Positions 7,478 to 16,238 of a stretch of 41,813 nucleotides of DNA are shown here, piece after piece. The stretch is taken from assembly GCA_937949915.1 (NCBI GenBank), contig CALECP010000053.1, positions 1-41,813 of the forward strand, written 5' to 3'. The DNA comes from an uncultured Anaerolineae bacterium (GTDB taxonomy: Bacteria; Chloroflexota; Anaerolineae; Promineifilales; Promineifilaceae). The notes under the pieces are model-generated. The model was not told the DNA's origin and did not search any database. It was given only the letters and a program-made list of their open reading frames with translations. The position numbers and the translations under genes are program-made. Each line of letters starts with the position of its first letter. Position 1 is the first letter of the stretch.

Positions 7478-7678
7478 TCACGCTTCATAGCTATGTGTTG
7501 CCAACCGTATACGCCGCCCATTGGTGACAAAAAAGCGATTCCCGGCCGTCAATTGCACCCACACGCCGGGGGGCTGGTGGGTGACAATCGTCCCCCGCCA
7601 CCATCTTTGTTCAGTATCGGCCGCAAATTGAATCTCAACCGCACATCCTTCAGAAAATCGCTCACTCAATCGTTTCAT
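7478..7678 (-). CDS. Small hypothetical protein, SH3/Tudor-like beta pattern
   Basis: The 66-residue protein (MKRLSERFSEGCAVEIQF...) has the short alternating strands and aromatic residues of a small beta barrel: WWRGTIVTHQPPGVWVQL and NRFFVTNGRRIRLA. It may bind nucleic acid or protein, but this is only a fold guess. ATG 7678 is preferred because TACAAT lies 8 bases before it, suggesting a leaderless start. GTG 7726 is an alternative. Its stop lies 2 bases before the methyltransferase ATG, so it is probably a real first gene of the operon. Several CGGCCG sites are present. Confidence 0.55.
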   Translation of the reverse strand: MKRLSERFSEGCAVEIQFAADTEQRWWRGTIVTHQPPGVWVQLTAGNRFFVTNGRRIRLATHSYEA

Positions 7679-7686
7679 CGCGCCCC

Positions 7687-7692
7687 ATTGTA
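7687..7692 (-). promoter_or_regulatory. Candidate -10 box (TACAAT) of the 66-aa/methyltransferase/ABC operon
   Basis: TACAAT on the minus strand ends 8 bases before ATG 7678, similar to the TATAAT arrangement at 935-940. No strong -35 element is seen. It lies in the 145-bp divergent region shared with the ABC exporter gene. Confidence 0.35.
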
Positions 7693-7823
7693 CCAAGCTC
7701 GTGCCGTTTTTCAGTAGTTCGCCCACGACCAGACATCATCATTCGTGTCAGAATGCAATCATACACGCCAATCATAGGTTGCAGAGACGGTGTCGATCCA
7801 TCACAATCCAATCCGAGGTAAAT

Positions 7824-9665
7824 ATGGCAGCTATTATGCAGGGTCTCGATGCCGAGGCGTATGACCGACAATACGATGATAAAGCGTTGCTCAAGCGAAT
7901 CATCAGCTATTTCATGCAGCATCGCGGCCGTCTAGGCGTGATCGTGGTGTGCAACATCATGCTGGCCGTATTAGCCGCGTCACAACCGCTCATCATCCGA
8001 CGTGGTATCGAAGAGATCGCCGAGCGCAATGATATGTCGCTCATTCCGGTGCTGATCGTGATCATCACGGCCGTTGGTTTCAGCGTGTGGGCGGTCAATT
8101 GGGTGTATCGCATCGCCACAGTCAAAGTGTTGCAGGGCATCGTTTTGAGTATGCGTACCGATGCGTTTGATGCGGCCGCACGGCAAGATATGTCGTTTTA
8201 TGACGAATTTAGTAGCGGCCGGATCGTCAGCCGCATCACCAGCGATACAGACGAGTTCGGCCGGGTGGCGCAGCTTTCATTCGACCTGGTGCAGCAAGTA
8301 ACGACCGCGCTGATCCTCGTCATCACACTCATGGTCGAAACGCGCCTCGCCCTTATTTTGCTCGCCATGGCACCGATCACCTATCTGCTGGCAAACGGTT
8401 TTCGCGCCCTGGCACGACGCACCACACGCCAATCTTCCCGCGCCCTCGGCGAAGTCAACAAGTCAATTCAAGAAGCGGTGACAGGCATCGGGGTGGCAAA
8501 AAACTTTCGTCAGGAGCAAGCGATCTATGACGGGTTTCACGACATCAATGTACAAGCGTATCGCATCAACATCCGACGCAGTGCAGTGATCGCCGCCATT
8601 TTCCCCGCGATGGGGCTGCTACTCGGCTTCATGGTGGGCGCAATTGTGTACTTTGGCGGCCAAGCGGTGATCACAGAGGTGATCGCTATTTCCGCTTGGT
8701 ATCTGCTGGTCAGCACGCTGGATCGCTTCTGGTTTCCATTGGTCAATTTGTCCTCATTTTGGAGTCAGTTCCAGCAGGGGTTGAGCGCGGTTGAGCGGGT
8801 GTTTGCCCTGGTCGATGCAGAGCCTGTCGTAGTGCAACAAGATTCTCAAAAAGTACCGCCGCTAGACGGCCGGATCGATTTCGAGCATGTCGCCTTTCGC
8901 TACAAAACGGGTGAGCAAATCCTACCCAATTTCACGCTGACGATTGAGCCGGGGGAAACAATAGCCATCGTAGGACACACCGGCGCGGGCAAGTCGAGCA
9001 TTATCAAGCTGGTTTCCCGTTTTTATGAATTTCAGGGAGGCAAGCTGTCTATCGACGGCTTCGATATTCGTGATCTTGATTTGACGCAATATCGTTCGCA
9101 ATTGGGCATCGTGTCGCAAGTACCGTTTTTGTTTAATGGGACGGTGGCCGACAATGTACGGTTCGGCCGACCCGACATCACGGACGCACAAATTCTGAAA
9201 ATCGCACATCGCATCGGCCGGGGGGAATGGCTAGAGACGTTGCCAGACGGCATCGAGACAAATGTAGGCGAACGGGGCAGTCAGTTGTCGATGGGGCAGC
9301 GGCAATTGGTGGCGCTGACGCGGGTATTGGCGGCCGAGCCAGCGATTTTCATCTTCGATGAAGCGACGGCTAACATCGATCCGTTCACAGAAAGCCAAAT
9401 TCAGGAAGCGTTGCAATTGGTGATGGAAAATCGCACCTCTATCGTGATCGCACATCGCCTGAGTACGGTCAAATCGGCCGACCGCATCCTCGTACTCGAC
9501 CAGGGCGACATCATCGAACAAGGCAGCCACGATCAATTGATGGCACAGGGCGGCAATTACGCAGATCTGTACAATACCTATTTCCGCCATCAATCATTAG
9601 AGGCGATCAACAACCCTGAGTGGCTGGAACGGTGGCAGAAACGAGGCGAAAACGTTGACGATTAA
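7824..9665 (+). CDS. ABC exporter, fused permease and ATPase (MsbA/MDR type)
   Basis: The 613-residue half-transporter has six predicted membrane helices in the first 330 residues, with the intracellular loop pattern FYDEFSSGRIVSRITSDTDE typical of type IV exporters. The C-terminal ATPase has Walker A GHTGAGKSS (about 383-391), signature LSMGQRQ (about 487), Walker B IFIFDEAT (about 510) and the His loop IAHRLSTV. It should work as a homodimer, since no second half-transporter is adjacent. The substrate (lipid, drug or peptide) cannot be told. GAGG at 7815-7818 sets the start at ATG 7824; the open frame to 7701 lacks support. It is divergent from the methyltransferase operon. Confidence 0.9.
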   Translation: MAAIMQGLDAEAYDRQYDDKALLKRIISYFMQHRGRLGVIVVCNIMLAVLAASQPLIIRRGIEEIAERNDMSLIPVLIVIITAVGFSVWAVNWVYRIATVKVLQGIVLSMRTDAFDAAARQDMSFYDEFSSGRIVSRITSDTDEFGRVAQLSFDLVQQVTTALILVITLMVETRLALILLAMAPITYLLANGFRALARRTTRQSSRALGEVNKSIQEAVTGIGVAKNFRQEQAIYDGFHDINVQAYRINIRRSAVIAAIFPAMGLLLGFMVGAIVYFGGQAVITEVIAISAWYLLVSTLDRFWFPLVNLSSFWSQFQQGLSAVERVFALVDAEPVVVQQDSQKVPPLDGRIDFEHVAFRYKTGEQILPNFTLTIEPGETIAIVGHTGAGKSSIIKLVSRFYEFQGGKLSIDGFDIRDLDLTQYRSQLGIVSQVPFLFNGTVADNVRFGRPDITDAQILKIAHRIGRGEWLETLPDGIETNVGERGSQLSMGQRQLVALTRVLAAEPAIFIFDEATANIDPFTESQIQEALQLVMENRTSIVIAHRLSTVKSADRILVLDQGDIIEQGSHDQLMAQGGNYADLYNTYFRHQSLEAINNPEWLERWQKRGENVDD

Positions 9666-9677
9666 GCTCAATTTTTA

Positions 9678-12434
9678 TCAGAAATAGTTAAGGCGCGTCC
9701 CATACCATCTAATGTAACAAAGAGTCACACCACTCATTAACAATAGCAATAATGTGACGATGTGGGGTGAGATCGAAGTTGCTGCATTGGATACCAGTAA
9801 CAAAGCTGATGGGATTGGGGGTGGTGTATAGTTTGCCATGGATGCACAACTCACCGTTCCACCTGCCGGAACATGGTACGCTTGCACAAGGCTCATAATT
9901 GATTCAATCGTAAATTCACGATGATCAAAGACGCACCACGCATCTCTAAATTGCCAATTGTCAGGTGCATATCGTTTTAATGTTATTGGCCCGGGAGGGA
10001 GATTTTCAAATGCAACGATTCCTGCGCCATCTTGTGTTGAGACGGTTTGTGTAACTGTCCCGGTTGAATGAATTGCAACGTATGTGAACGTATCATCGAT
10101 ATCTGATGAATGTGAATTGGGTTGATGATTGACGGTTAAAGTTACCATACCTGATGTCTGTGGAACATAACGGTATGTGCAATTTACATAGTTTGCTGGT
10201 GCGATGTTGATAGGGGTATCGGGCGAAACCAATGTTTCCAGAGGGCTATCGGATGGTGTTGGCCAATGGATGCACCGCTTTGGGCCAATCAGTTGCAAGT
10301 CAGGATTTAAAATCGGGGTGATATGATATGTTCCGTATGGAATATCAAGGCTGACGCGAGCGGGGTCACTTCCACGGGATGTTTCGGTAAATGTGTATGT
10401 GCCGCTTACGGCCGTTGTGGCAGTGATTTGATAGGTAAACGTGAAAGGTTGCTCAGCATATGACACATAGGTTGTGATATTTAAAAATGCGTTTTGACTT
10501 TCTGGATAACTTGTAAATGAGCAGTTGGCGGGGTGCGTATTGCTTATCTCGAAACCGCCCGTTGGTTCGATGCGTGTCCATCGGTCATTGTTCGTATAAC
10601 ATGATGATTTGACATTGATCCAACCTGCATCCGTTTTTTCCATAACTTCATATTGTCCAAAAGGCACCGCGATTGTAACGCTTTGATCTGTACTGCCGTA
10701 CATCAATACGGTTTCAGTATGTGTAAAAACGGTGCTTTCTTCGGATGTGCCGGTGATCAAATATGTAAACGGAATGGGTTCTGTGGATATATTTGGGTAG
10801 ACATTTGTACGATTTGTGATGTGGAGTCTGCCCGGCCGATTTTGGTCAAGACTTACCATTTCGCAACTCAAATGCTGCCCTGCTTCCAACACAATTTCTT
10901 CTTGTTCAAAAAACTCGATCAAGCTATTGCCCGTTGTTAAATTGTCTCCGTCGATGTGTCTGATTGTGTCAACATAACGACTATAATTACCATAGATCGT
11001 ACACCATAGGTCATTGACCAATGTGTAATTTACTAGAGGGGTCGGTACGATTTGGTATGTACCGGATGGAACCATTGACGTGGAAATGCCATAACCATTG
11101 ACAGTTGTAACCAATTTTGTAAATGAGAGTTCTGGTGTGACATTGCCACGTGACGAGACCATCAATGGGAATACTGCATCCGCGCCTTCAACAACATGCT
11201 TAAATGAGATGAGGGCTTGATTGTCTGGCACAATCTGGGTGCTTGAATAGAAGCAAGATAATTTTGAGGCTGGAAGCGTCGTTATGATGTCGCCTGAGCT
11301 ATATTCGATCTCTATTGAAACAAAATCAAACGATTGTATACATTTGGCAGTCGTTTGCTCCCAGCTAGGTGGAAGCATATCGATTACTTCATACTTCCCT
11401 GTAGGGAGATTAGCGAACCTTACTGTACCGATCTGTCTGAAGTAACCACCACTTGCAGTGGGTTCAGGAAGTGCAATCGTCCTCGTTGTTTGGGCTGTTT
11501 CCGTCATTGTTGTCGATGAGATAACAAACGATGCTGAATCCTGAAGTCCAGATGAAGCAGGTACTCGTTTCTCAATCGTTAAATCAAATGTTCCCGGTTC
11601 AGGTTCGACAGACACATAAAAATCGCAAAATGTGGTTTCGTGTTCAGCCACAGTGAATTCGGACGGGCTTTCTCCTCCACAATCACCCTTCAGTACGATT
11701 GTGCCATCAGGAATTTGCTGCTCAATTGTTGCCGTGCCACTGATCGCCTTGAGATTGATACCAACAAATTCAGTGGTTCCAGTTACTGTGAATAAATGTT
11801 TGGTACTATCTGCCCCTGTAAGCGTATATGTGACTGGAAATGTACTGTTGATTGAGTGTTGTTGGACGACAATGCGTCCCTCATTATCGTTGAGGGCGAT
11901 ATAGCTTGAGCTAGTGCATTTGGCTTGATAACCAGTCGATAATATCATCCCTATGTTTGGTGCAATGGTGTCAATAATGTTGGAGTTGTTCGTTGTATCG
12001 ATGATATTACAGTGTGGTTTGTTGATACCATTTTCATATAAATTCCATCCATTATCAGGCAATTCGTGAATATAATATGTTCCTGGTTCAACGGTCAATG
12101 TGATTGAACCATAACGATTTGATGTGGTGATAGTTGTTTGTGTTGAAGTTTCCGTGCCATCTAATAATGTGCCTGTGATCAAATATGTGAATGTTCCATC
12201 ATATCCAATGGTTTCTTTTTCAATATGGATGGACACAGTTGTTGATTGGGAAGACTGAATCGGTTCAGCTAATTCTTGTGATATTTGAAGGGAATCAATT
12301 GTTGCATCAGATGGATGAGTTTGAGCGATAGCACTCAGTTTCATGCACCATATAAAAATAATAAATAGACTAATCAATATGGTGGTTTGGTATATATAAT
12401 TCGTATTTTTATTTTCCATGGAATATTTATGCAT
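9678..12434 (-). CDS. Giant surface protein with tandem SpaA/DUF5979-like domains
   Basis: The 918-residue protein has an N-terminal signal/membrane helix (about 15-37), at least seven repeats of about 90-110 residues, and a C-terminal membrane helix (SPHIVTLLLLLMSGVTLCYI) with a short basic tail. Each repeat follows FxYxIxGT ... V-x-P-x-G-x-Y-x-I ... W ... C, e.g. TFTYLITGTLLDG, IPFTYLITGTSEES, QPFTFTYQITAT and DTFTYVAIHSTG, with one conserved Cys near the end. This fits prealbumin-like SpaA or DUF5979 stalk domains, as in adhesins and pilins. No sortase motif is seen. ATG 12434 has GGAGA upstream. The gene is visibly AT-richer than its neighbours and holds only two CGGCCG sites, suggesting relatively recent acquisition. 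Confidence 0.75.
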   Translation of the reverse strand: MHKYSMENKNTNYIYQTTILISLFIIFIWCMKLSAIAQTHPSDATIDSLQISQELAEPIQSSQSTTVSIHIEKETIGYDGTFTYLITGTLLDGTETSTQTTITTSNRYGSITLTVEPGTYYIHELPDNGWNLYENGINKPHCNIIDTTNNSNIIDTIAPNIGMILSTGYQAKCTSSSYIALNDNEGRIVVQQHSINSTFPVTYTLTGADSTKHLFTVTGTTEFVGINLKAISGTATIEQQIPDGTIVLKGDCGGESPSEFTVAEHETTFCDFYVSVEPEPGTFDLTIEKRVPASSGLQDSASFVISSTTMTETAQTTRTIALPEPTASGGYFRQIGTVRFANLPTGKYEVIDMLPPSWEQTTAKCIQSFDFVSIEIEYSSGDIITTLPASKLSCFYSSTQIVPDNQALISFKHVVEGADAVFPLMVSSRGNVTPELSFTKLVTTVNGYGISTSMVPSGTYQIVPTPLVNYTLVNDLWCTIYGNYSRYVDTIRHIDGDNLTTGNSLIEFFEQEEIVLEAGQHLSCEMVSLDQNRPGRLHITNRTNVYPNISTEPIPFTYLITGTSEESTVFTHTETVLMYGSTDQSVTIAVPFGQYEVMEKTDAGWINVKSSCYTNNDRWTRIEPTGGFEISNTHPANCSFTSYPESQNAFLNITTYVSYAEQPFTFTYQITATTAVSGTYTFTETSRGSDPARVSLDIPYGTYHITPILNPDLQLIGPKRCIHWPTPSDSPLETLVSPDTPINIAPANYVNCTYRYVPQTSGMVTLTVNHQPNSHSSDIDDTFTYVAIHSTGTVTQTVSTQDGAGIVAFENLPPGPITLKRYAPDNWQFRDAWCVFDHREFTIESIMSLVQAYHVPAGGTVSCASMANYTPPPIPSALLLVSNAATSISPHIVTLLLLLMSGVTLCYIRWYGTRLNYF

Positions 12435-12606
12435 TTTTGGTATCTCCTGGCAAATGCTTTGTACAGTCTTGAATGATAAAAATGATAAATATGTGATTGG
12501 TCACGTTTATCACTCAGCACTCAGGCACATTATAAGTGTTTTTTTAGGTTTCGTTTGATTGAGGTCTTTTTTCTGTTGATATTTGGATTAATGGATTTTA
12601 ACGATG

Positions 12607-13113
12607 CTACAGATTTTGATATTGTACTTTATCGGAACAGAACCCAGTGTTTTTAGCCGATCCGCCCATGCTTGTTTTAGTTGCACTGCATATAGGTAGT
12701 ACGATTTTACGAGACTTCTCTCTGGAAAAAGAACGAAAATGCAGGATACGCTCAGGCTCTCTCTCAACTTTGCGGATGAGAACTTGACCATTTCCATATT
12801 TTTCTCGCACCCGCTTGGCTAATGAGCCAATATCAACATCATGGTCGATCAAGAACTCACCATAAATTGCCACATATTGTCCTAAATGGTTTTTAACCAA
12901 CGTGCTGTGCATCGCAATATACGCTTTGTTTTCAGTCGTGAATGGGTCAGGTTGTTTGATGGATGGTTGAGGCATGATGTTGTCTATGTGTCCTTCTTTT
13001 TCCCACAGATGACGAATGGCATCGCGCACGACATCGCTTTCTGATTGATAGCGGCCGGATGCGATTTTTGCCTCGATCCACTGCTCCATCTCTTCTGTAA
13101 CAATGATATTCAT
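12607..13113 (-). CDS. ParD/CopG-like RHH protein with DUF5678-like domain (paralogue)
   Basis: The start MNIIVTEEMEQWIEAKIASG and SESDVVRDAIRHLWE match the RHH region of the gene at 470-928. QYVAIYGEFLIDHDVDIGSL and KYGNGQVLIRKV match its DUF5678-like half. ATG 13113 is used instead of the frame opening at 13194, which overlaps rsmD. The protein runs about 30 residues beyond the end of the paralogue (after HFRSFSREKS), with a tail unlike the family, so a frameshift near the 3' end or a recent extension is possible. It lies 31 bp downstream of rsmD and, unlike the first copy, has no retropepsin gene after it. Confidence 0.7.
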   Translation of the reverse strand: MNIIVTEEMEQWIEAKIASGRYQSESDVVRDAIRHLWEKEGHIDNIMPQPSIKQPDPFTTENKAYIAMHSTLVKNHLGQYVAIYGEFLIDHDVDIGSLAKRVREKYGNGQVLIRKVEREPERILHFRSFSREKSRKIVLPICSATKTSMGGSAKNTGFCSDKVQYQNL

Positions 13114-13144
13114 GCTTACAGCGTACTCGTTAAAAAACAGTGCG

Positions 13145-13708
13145 TCAAGATTCGGCCGCGCCCCGTTCGTAAAAAAGCAAAACAGTACTACCATACGTCC
13201 GTTCTTTGAACAGCGTCAGGTGCTTGAGTGCGATTTCTTCGTACTCTCTGGGGTCGATCTGGACGATCACGATGCCATCTGGTTTGAGCAAATCGTCGAT
13301 TCGCAATTCAATGCCAGCTATTGCGCCCACCCACACGCCATGATATTGCGGCGGAGCGACATAGATCACGTCAAAGGGGGTAGCGGCCGATTCGAGCCAT
13401 GAAAACGCATCCGCATGACGCACCGTTGCCCGATCTGCCAATTTGGTGTGGGCAACATTGTCTTGAATCACTTTGATCGCAGGACGCACTTTGTCGATAA
13501 AGGTGACATGCGCCGCCCCTCGGCTGAGGGCTTCGATACCGACTTGGCCTGTGCCAGCAAATAGATCGAGCCAGTGTGAATCGATGATGTAATCGGCATC
13601 AACTAAGTTGAATAGATTTTCTTTGACACGATCCATGATCGGCCGGGTTGTGTCACCCGGCACTTTTTTTAGTTTCATCCCTCGTGCAGAACCACTGATA
13701 ACGCGCAT
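13145..13708 (-). CDS. rsmD: 16S rRNA (guanine(966)-N(2))-methyltransferase RsmD
   Basis: The 187-residue protein begins MRVISGSARGMKLKKVPG, the classic RsmD N-terminus, followed by TRPIMDRVKENLFN. The SAM-binding motif DLFAGTGQVGIEALSRGA is at about 48-65. The catalytic motif reads VAPPQY instead of the more usual DPPY, so the first position is Ala in place of Asp. RsmD methylates G966 of 16S rRNA in the assembled 30S subunit. ATG 13708 is chosen over the frame opening at 13738 because it matches the family start. It follows greA on the same strand, but a terminator and a palindrome separate them. Confidence 0.92.
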   Translation of the reverse strand: MRVISGSARGMKLKKVPGDTTRPIMDRVKENLFNLVDADYIIDSHWLDLFAGTGQVGIEALSRGAAHVTFIDKVRPAIKVIQDNVAHTKLADRATVRHADAFSWLESAATPFDVIYVAPPQYHGVWVGAIAGIELRIDDLLKPDGIVIVQIDPREYEEIALKHLTLFKERTYGSTVLLFYERGAAES

Positions 13709-13735
13709 GTTTTTCTCAACTCTCGAAATCATATC

Positions 13736-13771
13736 CACTGTAGGGACACGGCTCGCCGTGTCCCTACAGTG
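13736..13771. repeat. 36-bp near-perfect palindrome with GTAGGGAC core (copy 2)
   Basis: Two 18-base arms differ only at the central base. The left arm reads CACTGTAGGGACACGGCT. It shares the TGTAGGGAC...GTCCCTACA frame with 3564-3603. It lies between the greA terminator and rsmD. Confidence 0.85.
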
Positions 13772-13783
13772 AAATAGAAAAGG

Positions 13784-13811
13784 AAAAAGCCCGTTGGTAC
13801 GGGCTGTTTTT
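13784..13811 (-). terminator. Rho-independent terminator after greA
   Basis: A 6-bp GC stem (AGCCCG / CGGGCT, 13788-13793 and 13800-13805) with a 6-base loop is flanked by A and T runs. On the minus strand it lies about 25 bases past the greA stop and is followed by T residues. The structure is symmetrical and could work in either direction. Confidence 0.8.
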
Positions 13812-13836
13812 CATTCATCGGTGCGACGGCCGCACA

Positions 13837-14322
13837 TCAGCCGATTTTAACGATCTTGAAGGAGACAGAACCGGCGGGGGCAGCCACTTCGACCACCTGC
13901 CCTTTTTTCGCACCCAGCAACGCTTTACCCAATGGGCTTTCGTTGGAGATGCGCCCCTCGGCCGGGTTGGCCTCGGCCGCGCCCACCAAATGATACCGCT
14001 CTTTTTCATCAAATCCGTCTTCGACAACGGTGACATAAGAGCCGATCTGGATCGTTTTCGATTTCTTGTCAGCCATTTCGATCAGTTCATAATTTCGCAA
14101 CATATCTTCGATCTCGATGATACGCCCCTCCAAAAACGACTGATCATTGCGTGCCGATTCCAATTCTGCATTATCAACAAAATCGTCGTCTTGTCCGTCT
14201 TCCATCGCCCGTTGCAAACGCGCAGCTACTTCTTCGCGCTTGTCGGTGCGTAAAATTCCTAGTTCTTCTTGAAGTTTTGCCAATCCATCTGGCGTGAGGA
14301 GAAAAGGCTTATTAAGAGCCAT
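13837..14322 (-). CDS. greA: Transcription elongation factor GreA
   Basis: The 161-residue protein has the normal GreA length. The N-terminal coiled coil starts at FLLTPDGLAKLQEELG and carries the acidic tip region (GQDDDFVDNAELESARNDQ). The C-terminal FKBP-like domain has YHLVGAAEANPAEGRISNES and PLGKALLGAKKGQVVEV. GreA enters the RNA polymerase secondary channel and stimulates transcript cleavage in backtracked complexes. GAGG 7 bases before ATG 14322 supports the start. It is divergent from the glycosyltransferase gene, with 144 bp between, and has its own terminator. Confidence 0.95.
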   Translation of the reverse strand: MALNKPFLLTPDGLAKLQEELGILRTDKREEVAARLQRAMEDGQDDDFVDNAELESARNDQSFLEGRIIEIEDMLRNYELIEMADKKSKTIQIGSYVTVVEDGFDEKERYHLVGAAEANPAEGRISNESPLGKALLGAKKGQVVEVAAPAGSVSFKIVKIG

Positions 14323-14466
14323 ACAGTTACCTCGTTGTTATGCGTTTCATTCTGCCTACACAAACCTAATCGTGCAAAATGCCGCGACCCGAAACAATTT
14401 TCGGGCGGAGATTATACCAATTTCACTGGTAATGCAAAGCAACCCCGGCTAAACTTTGCCATTCGT

Positions 14467-16089
14467 ATGAAAATCGTGCGCCAATCGTTGTCCTTCTTGC
14501 CGTTTATTCTCATTGCGCTGGCTTTGCTTGCGTATGTGGGTTATTTCGTCATTTACAACTATTATGCGTGGTCTTTGTTTAATTTTCCGTTTGATTATGA
14601 CCAAGGGGAAGGTTTTGAGTTAGTCGATACGATATTGTTCGGCCAGGGGGAGTGGCCCTATCGCAGCAACGACAGCTATCCATTTTACTCATCCAACTAC
14701 CCGCCCGTCTTCCATTTGGTCATCATGCCGCTTGTGTGGATATTCGGCCCGCAATACTGGACAGGGCGCGTTGTCAGTTGGGTTGGCACATTGATCACGG
14801 CGGCGGCCATCAGCTACGGTGTGCAGCGCGAGATCAAGCGGTGGTGGCTATCGCTGATCGTCGGCCTGGCTTATCTTGCGTCCAATTACATTTATCACGT
14901 GGGGCCGCTCTTTCGCCAACATTTGTTCATGGTGATGTTAGAGACAGTCGCTATCGTTTATTTGACCGTGCTGACAGAACGGGAAGAAGCGCGGGGATTC
15001 TACAGTTGGCCGCGCCTCCTGGTGGTAATGGGACTGCTCTTGCTGGCAGGCTACACGAAGCAATTGGCGTATGCGACAGTGATAGCAACCTTTGGCTTTC
15101 TGCTTTTGCGCGACTGGAAACGGGCGATCAAGTGGGCAATTCCGTTTGGGCTGGTCACAGGCCTGATCTTCCTATTGATCAATGTGGCAACGGGCGGCGA
15201 ATGGTTTGTGGCAACAGTGATCGCCAATATCAATGAGTTTATGCCGGGGCAAGGGCGGGCATTATTTACCCAATGGTGGACGCTGCATCGTGTTTTGATC
15301 GTGATTTCGCTGATTTATGTGGTCAGCGATGCGGCGATTAATAGAACGCTCATGTCGGCGTATAGCATCTGGTTTGTGTTGACGGCCGTCAATGCGATTG
15401 TCACGGCCGGAAAGTGGGGTGCGGGTGAATCGTACTATGCGACGGCGATTGCGGCCAGTTGTATTCTCACCGGGCTGGCGTTTGGTCAATTGCTCAATAA
15501 CACGCGGCCGTACAAGATAATTCATACGATTTCGCTGGCAGTCGTCGCACTTTTGCTACTCAATCAGGCAGATCGCGTCTTTCACATGCCGACGCACACA
15601 CCAGAGCTACGCGCCATCGCCCGCTTCCTCAACAAGCCACAAGTCTCTTATATCGCGCCCCAGACATCTTGCTCACCAGAGCGCACTTACCAGATCATCC
15701 CCTGGGTTGATTCGGCCGGGGCGACCCTGCTCGGCCGGCCGCCAGGAAAAGAAGATCGACAATCTGGTGAAAATTTGGTTAAAATAGTTGAGCAAAGTGG
15801 CGAAGGTGCTATATTTAGCGAAGAAGCAGCCTTCAACCTGCGGCTGGGGCGTGATGTTGTCACCAACCCAACCCAGTTGCTCAATATCTACAAAAACGAG
15901 CGTGTTGATTTGACAGAGATGTTACAAATGCTGGAGAACAAGCAATTTCCGGCCGTTATTTTGCGCGGACAACTCTACCCCGAACCTGTTTTGCAGATGA
16001 TCGGTCAACACTACCACCATGAACACCTTGTTCAAATGAACGGATTCGTATACTGTGTTTTGCTACCAAACGAAACAACCCAACCGTAG
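14467..16089 (+). CDS. GT-C fold membrane glycosyltransferase-like protein
   Basis: The 540-residue protein has about ten hydrophobic segments, beginning right after the N-terminus (SLSFLPFILIALALLAYVG). The first extracytoplasmic loop carries FDYDQGEGFELVDTILFGQG, with the acidic residues expected for metal or donor binding in GT39/RgtA-like enzymes. These use polyprenyl-phosphate sugars to glycosylate lipids or proteins outside the membrane. The frame extends upstream to 14269, antisense to the greA start, but ATG 14467 immediately precedes the first membrane helix and is preferred. The acceptor is unknown. It is followed by the C25 protease gene after 149 bp. Confidence 0.75.
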   Translation: MKIVRQSLSFLPFILIALALLAYVGYFVIYNYYAWSLFNFPFDYDQGEGFELVDTILFGQGEWPYRSNDSYPFYSSNYPPVFHLVIMPLVWIFGPQYWTGRVVSWVGTLITAAAISYGVQREIKRWWLSLIVGLAYLASNYIYHVGPLFRQHLFMVMLETVAIVYLTVLTEREEARGFYSWPRLLVVMGLLLLAGYTKQLAYATVIATFGFLLLRDWKRAIKWAIPFGLVTGLIFLLINVATGGEWFVATVIANINEFMPGQGRALFTQWWTLHRVLIVISLIYVVSDAAINRTLMSAYSIWFVLTAVNAIVTAGKWGAGESYYATAIAASCILTGLAFGQLLNNTRPYKIIHTISLAVVALLLLNQADRVFHMPTHTPELRAIARFLNKPQVSYIAPQTSCSPERTYQIIPWVDSAGATLLGRPPGKEDRQSGENLVKIVEQSGEGAIFSEEAAFNLRLGRDVVTNPTQLLNIYKNERVDLTEMLQMLENKQFPAVILRGQLYPEPVLQMIGQHYHHEHLVQMNGFVYCVLLPNETTQP

Positions 16090-16238
16090 AGAACCAATAG
16101 ACCAGGAAAGCTGTACATCGTGATTGCGTTATTGCAAGATGGCACGACCCTCACTCATCAAGCAAGCAAAGCGAAGTACATAATACACTAGACTAGGACA
16201 TGGAACATAAAACCCAACTTTCTGGAGAGAGTAATTAT

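Noticed and set aside
6765-7490. 241-codon plus-strand frame
   Set aside because: Antisense to the methyltransferase with all its motifs; no start signal.
12588-12797. 69-codon minus-strand frame overlapping the RHH/DUF5678-like gene
   Set aside because: No start signal or family match; it may at most reflect a frameshifted tail of that gene.
14269-14466. N-terminal extension of the GT-C protein
   Set aside because: It would overlap greA in antisense and cross its promoter; the membrane protein starts naturally at 14467.
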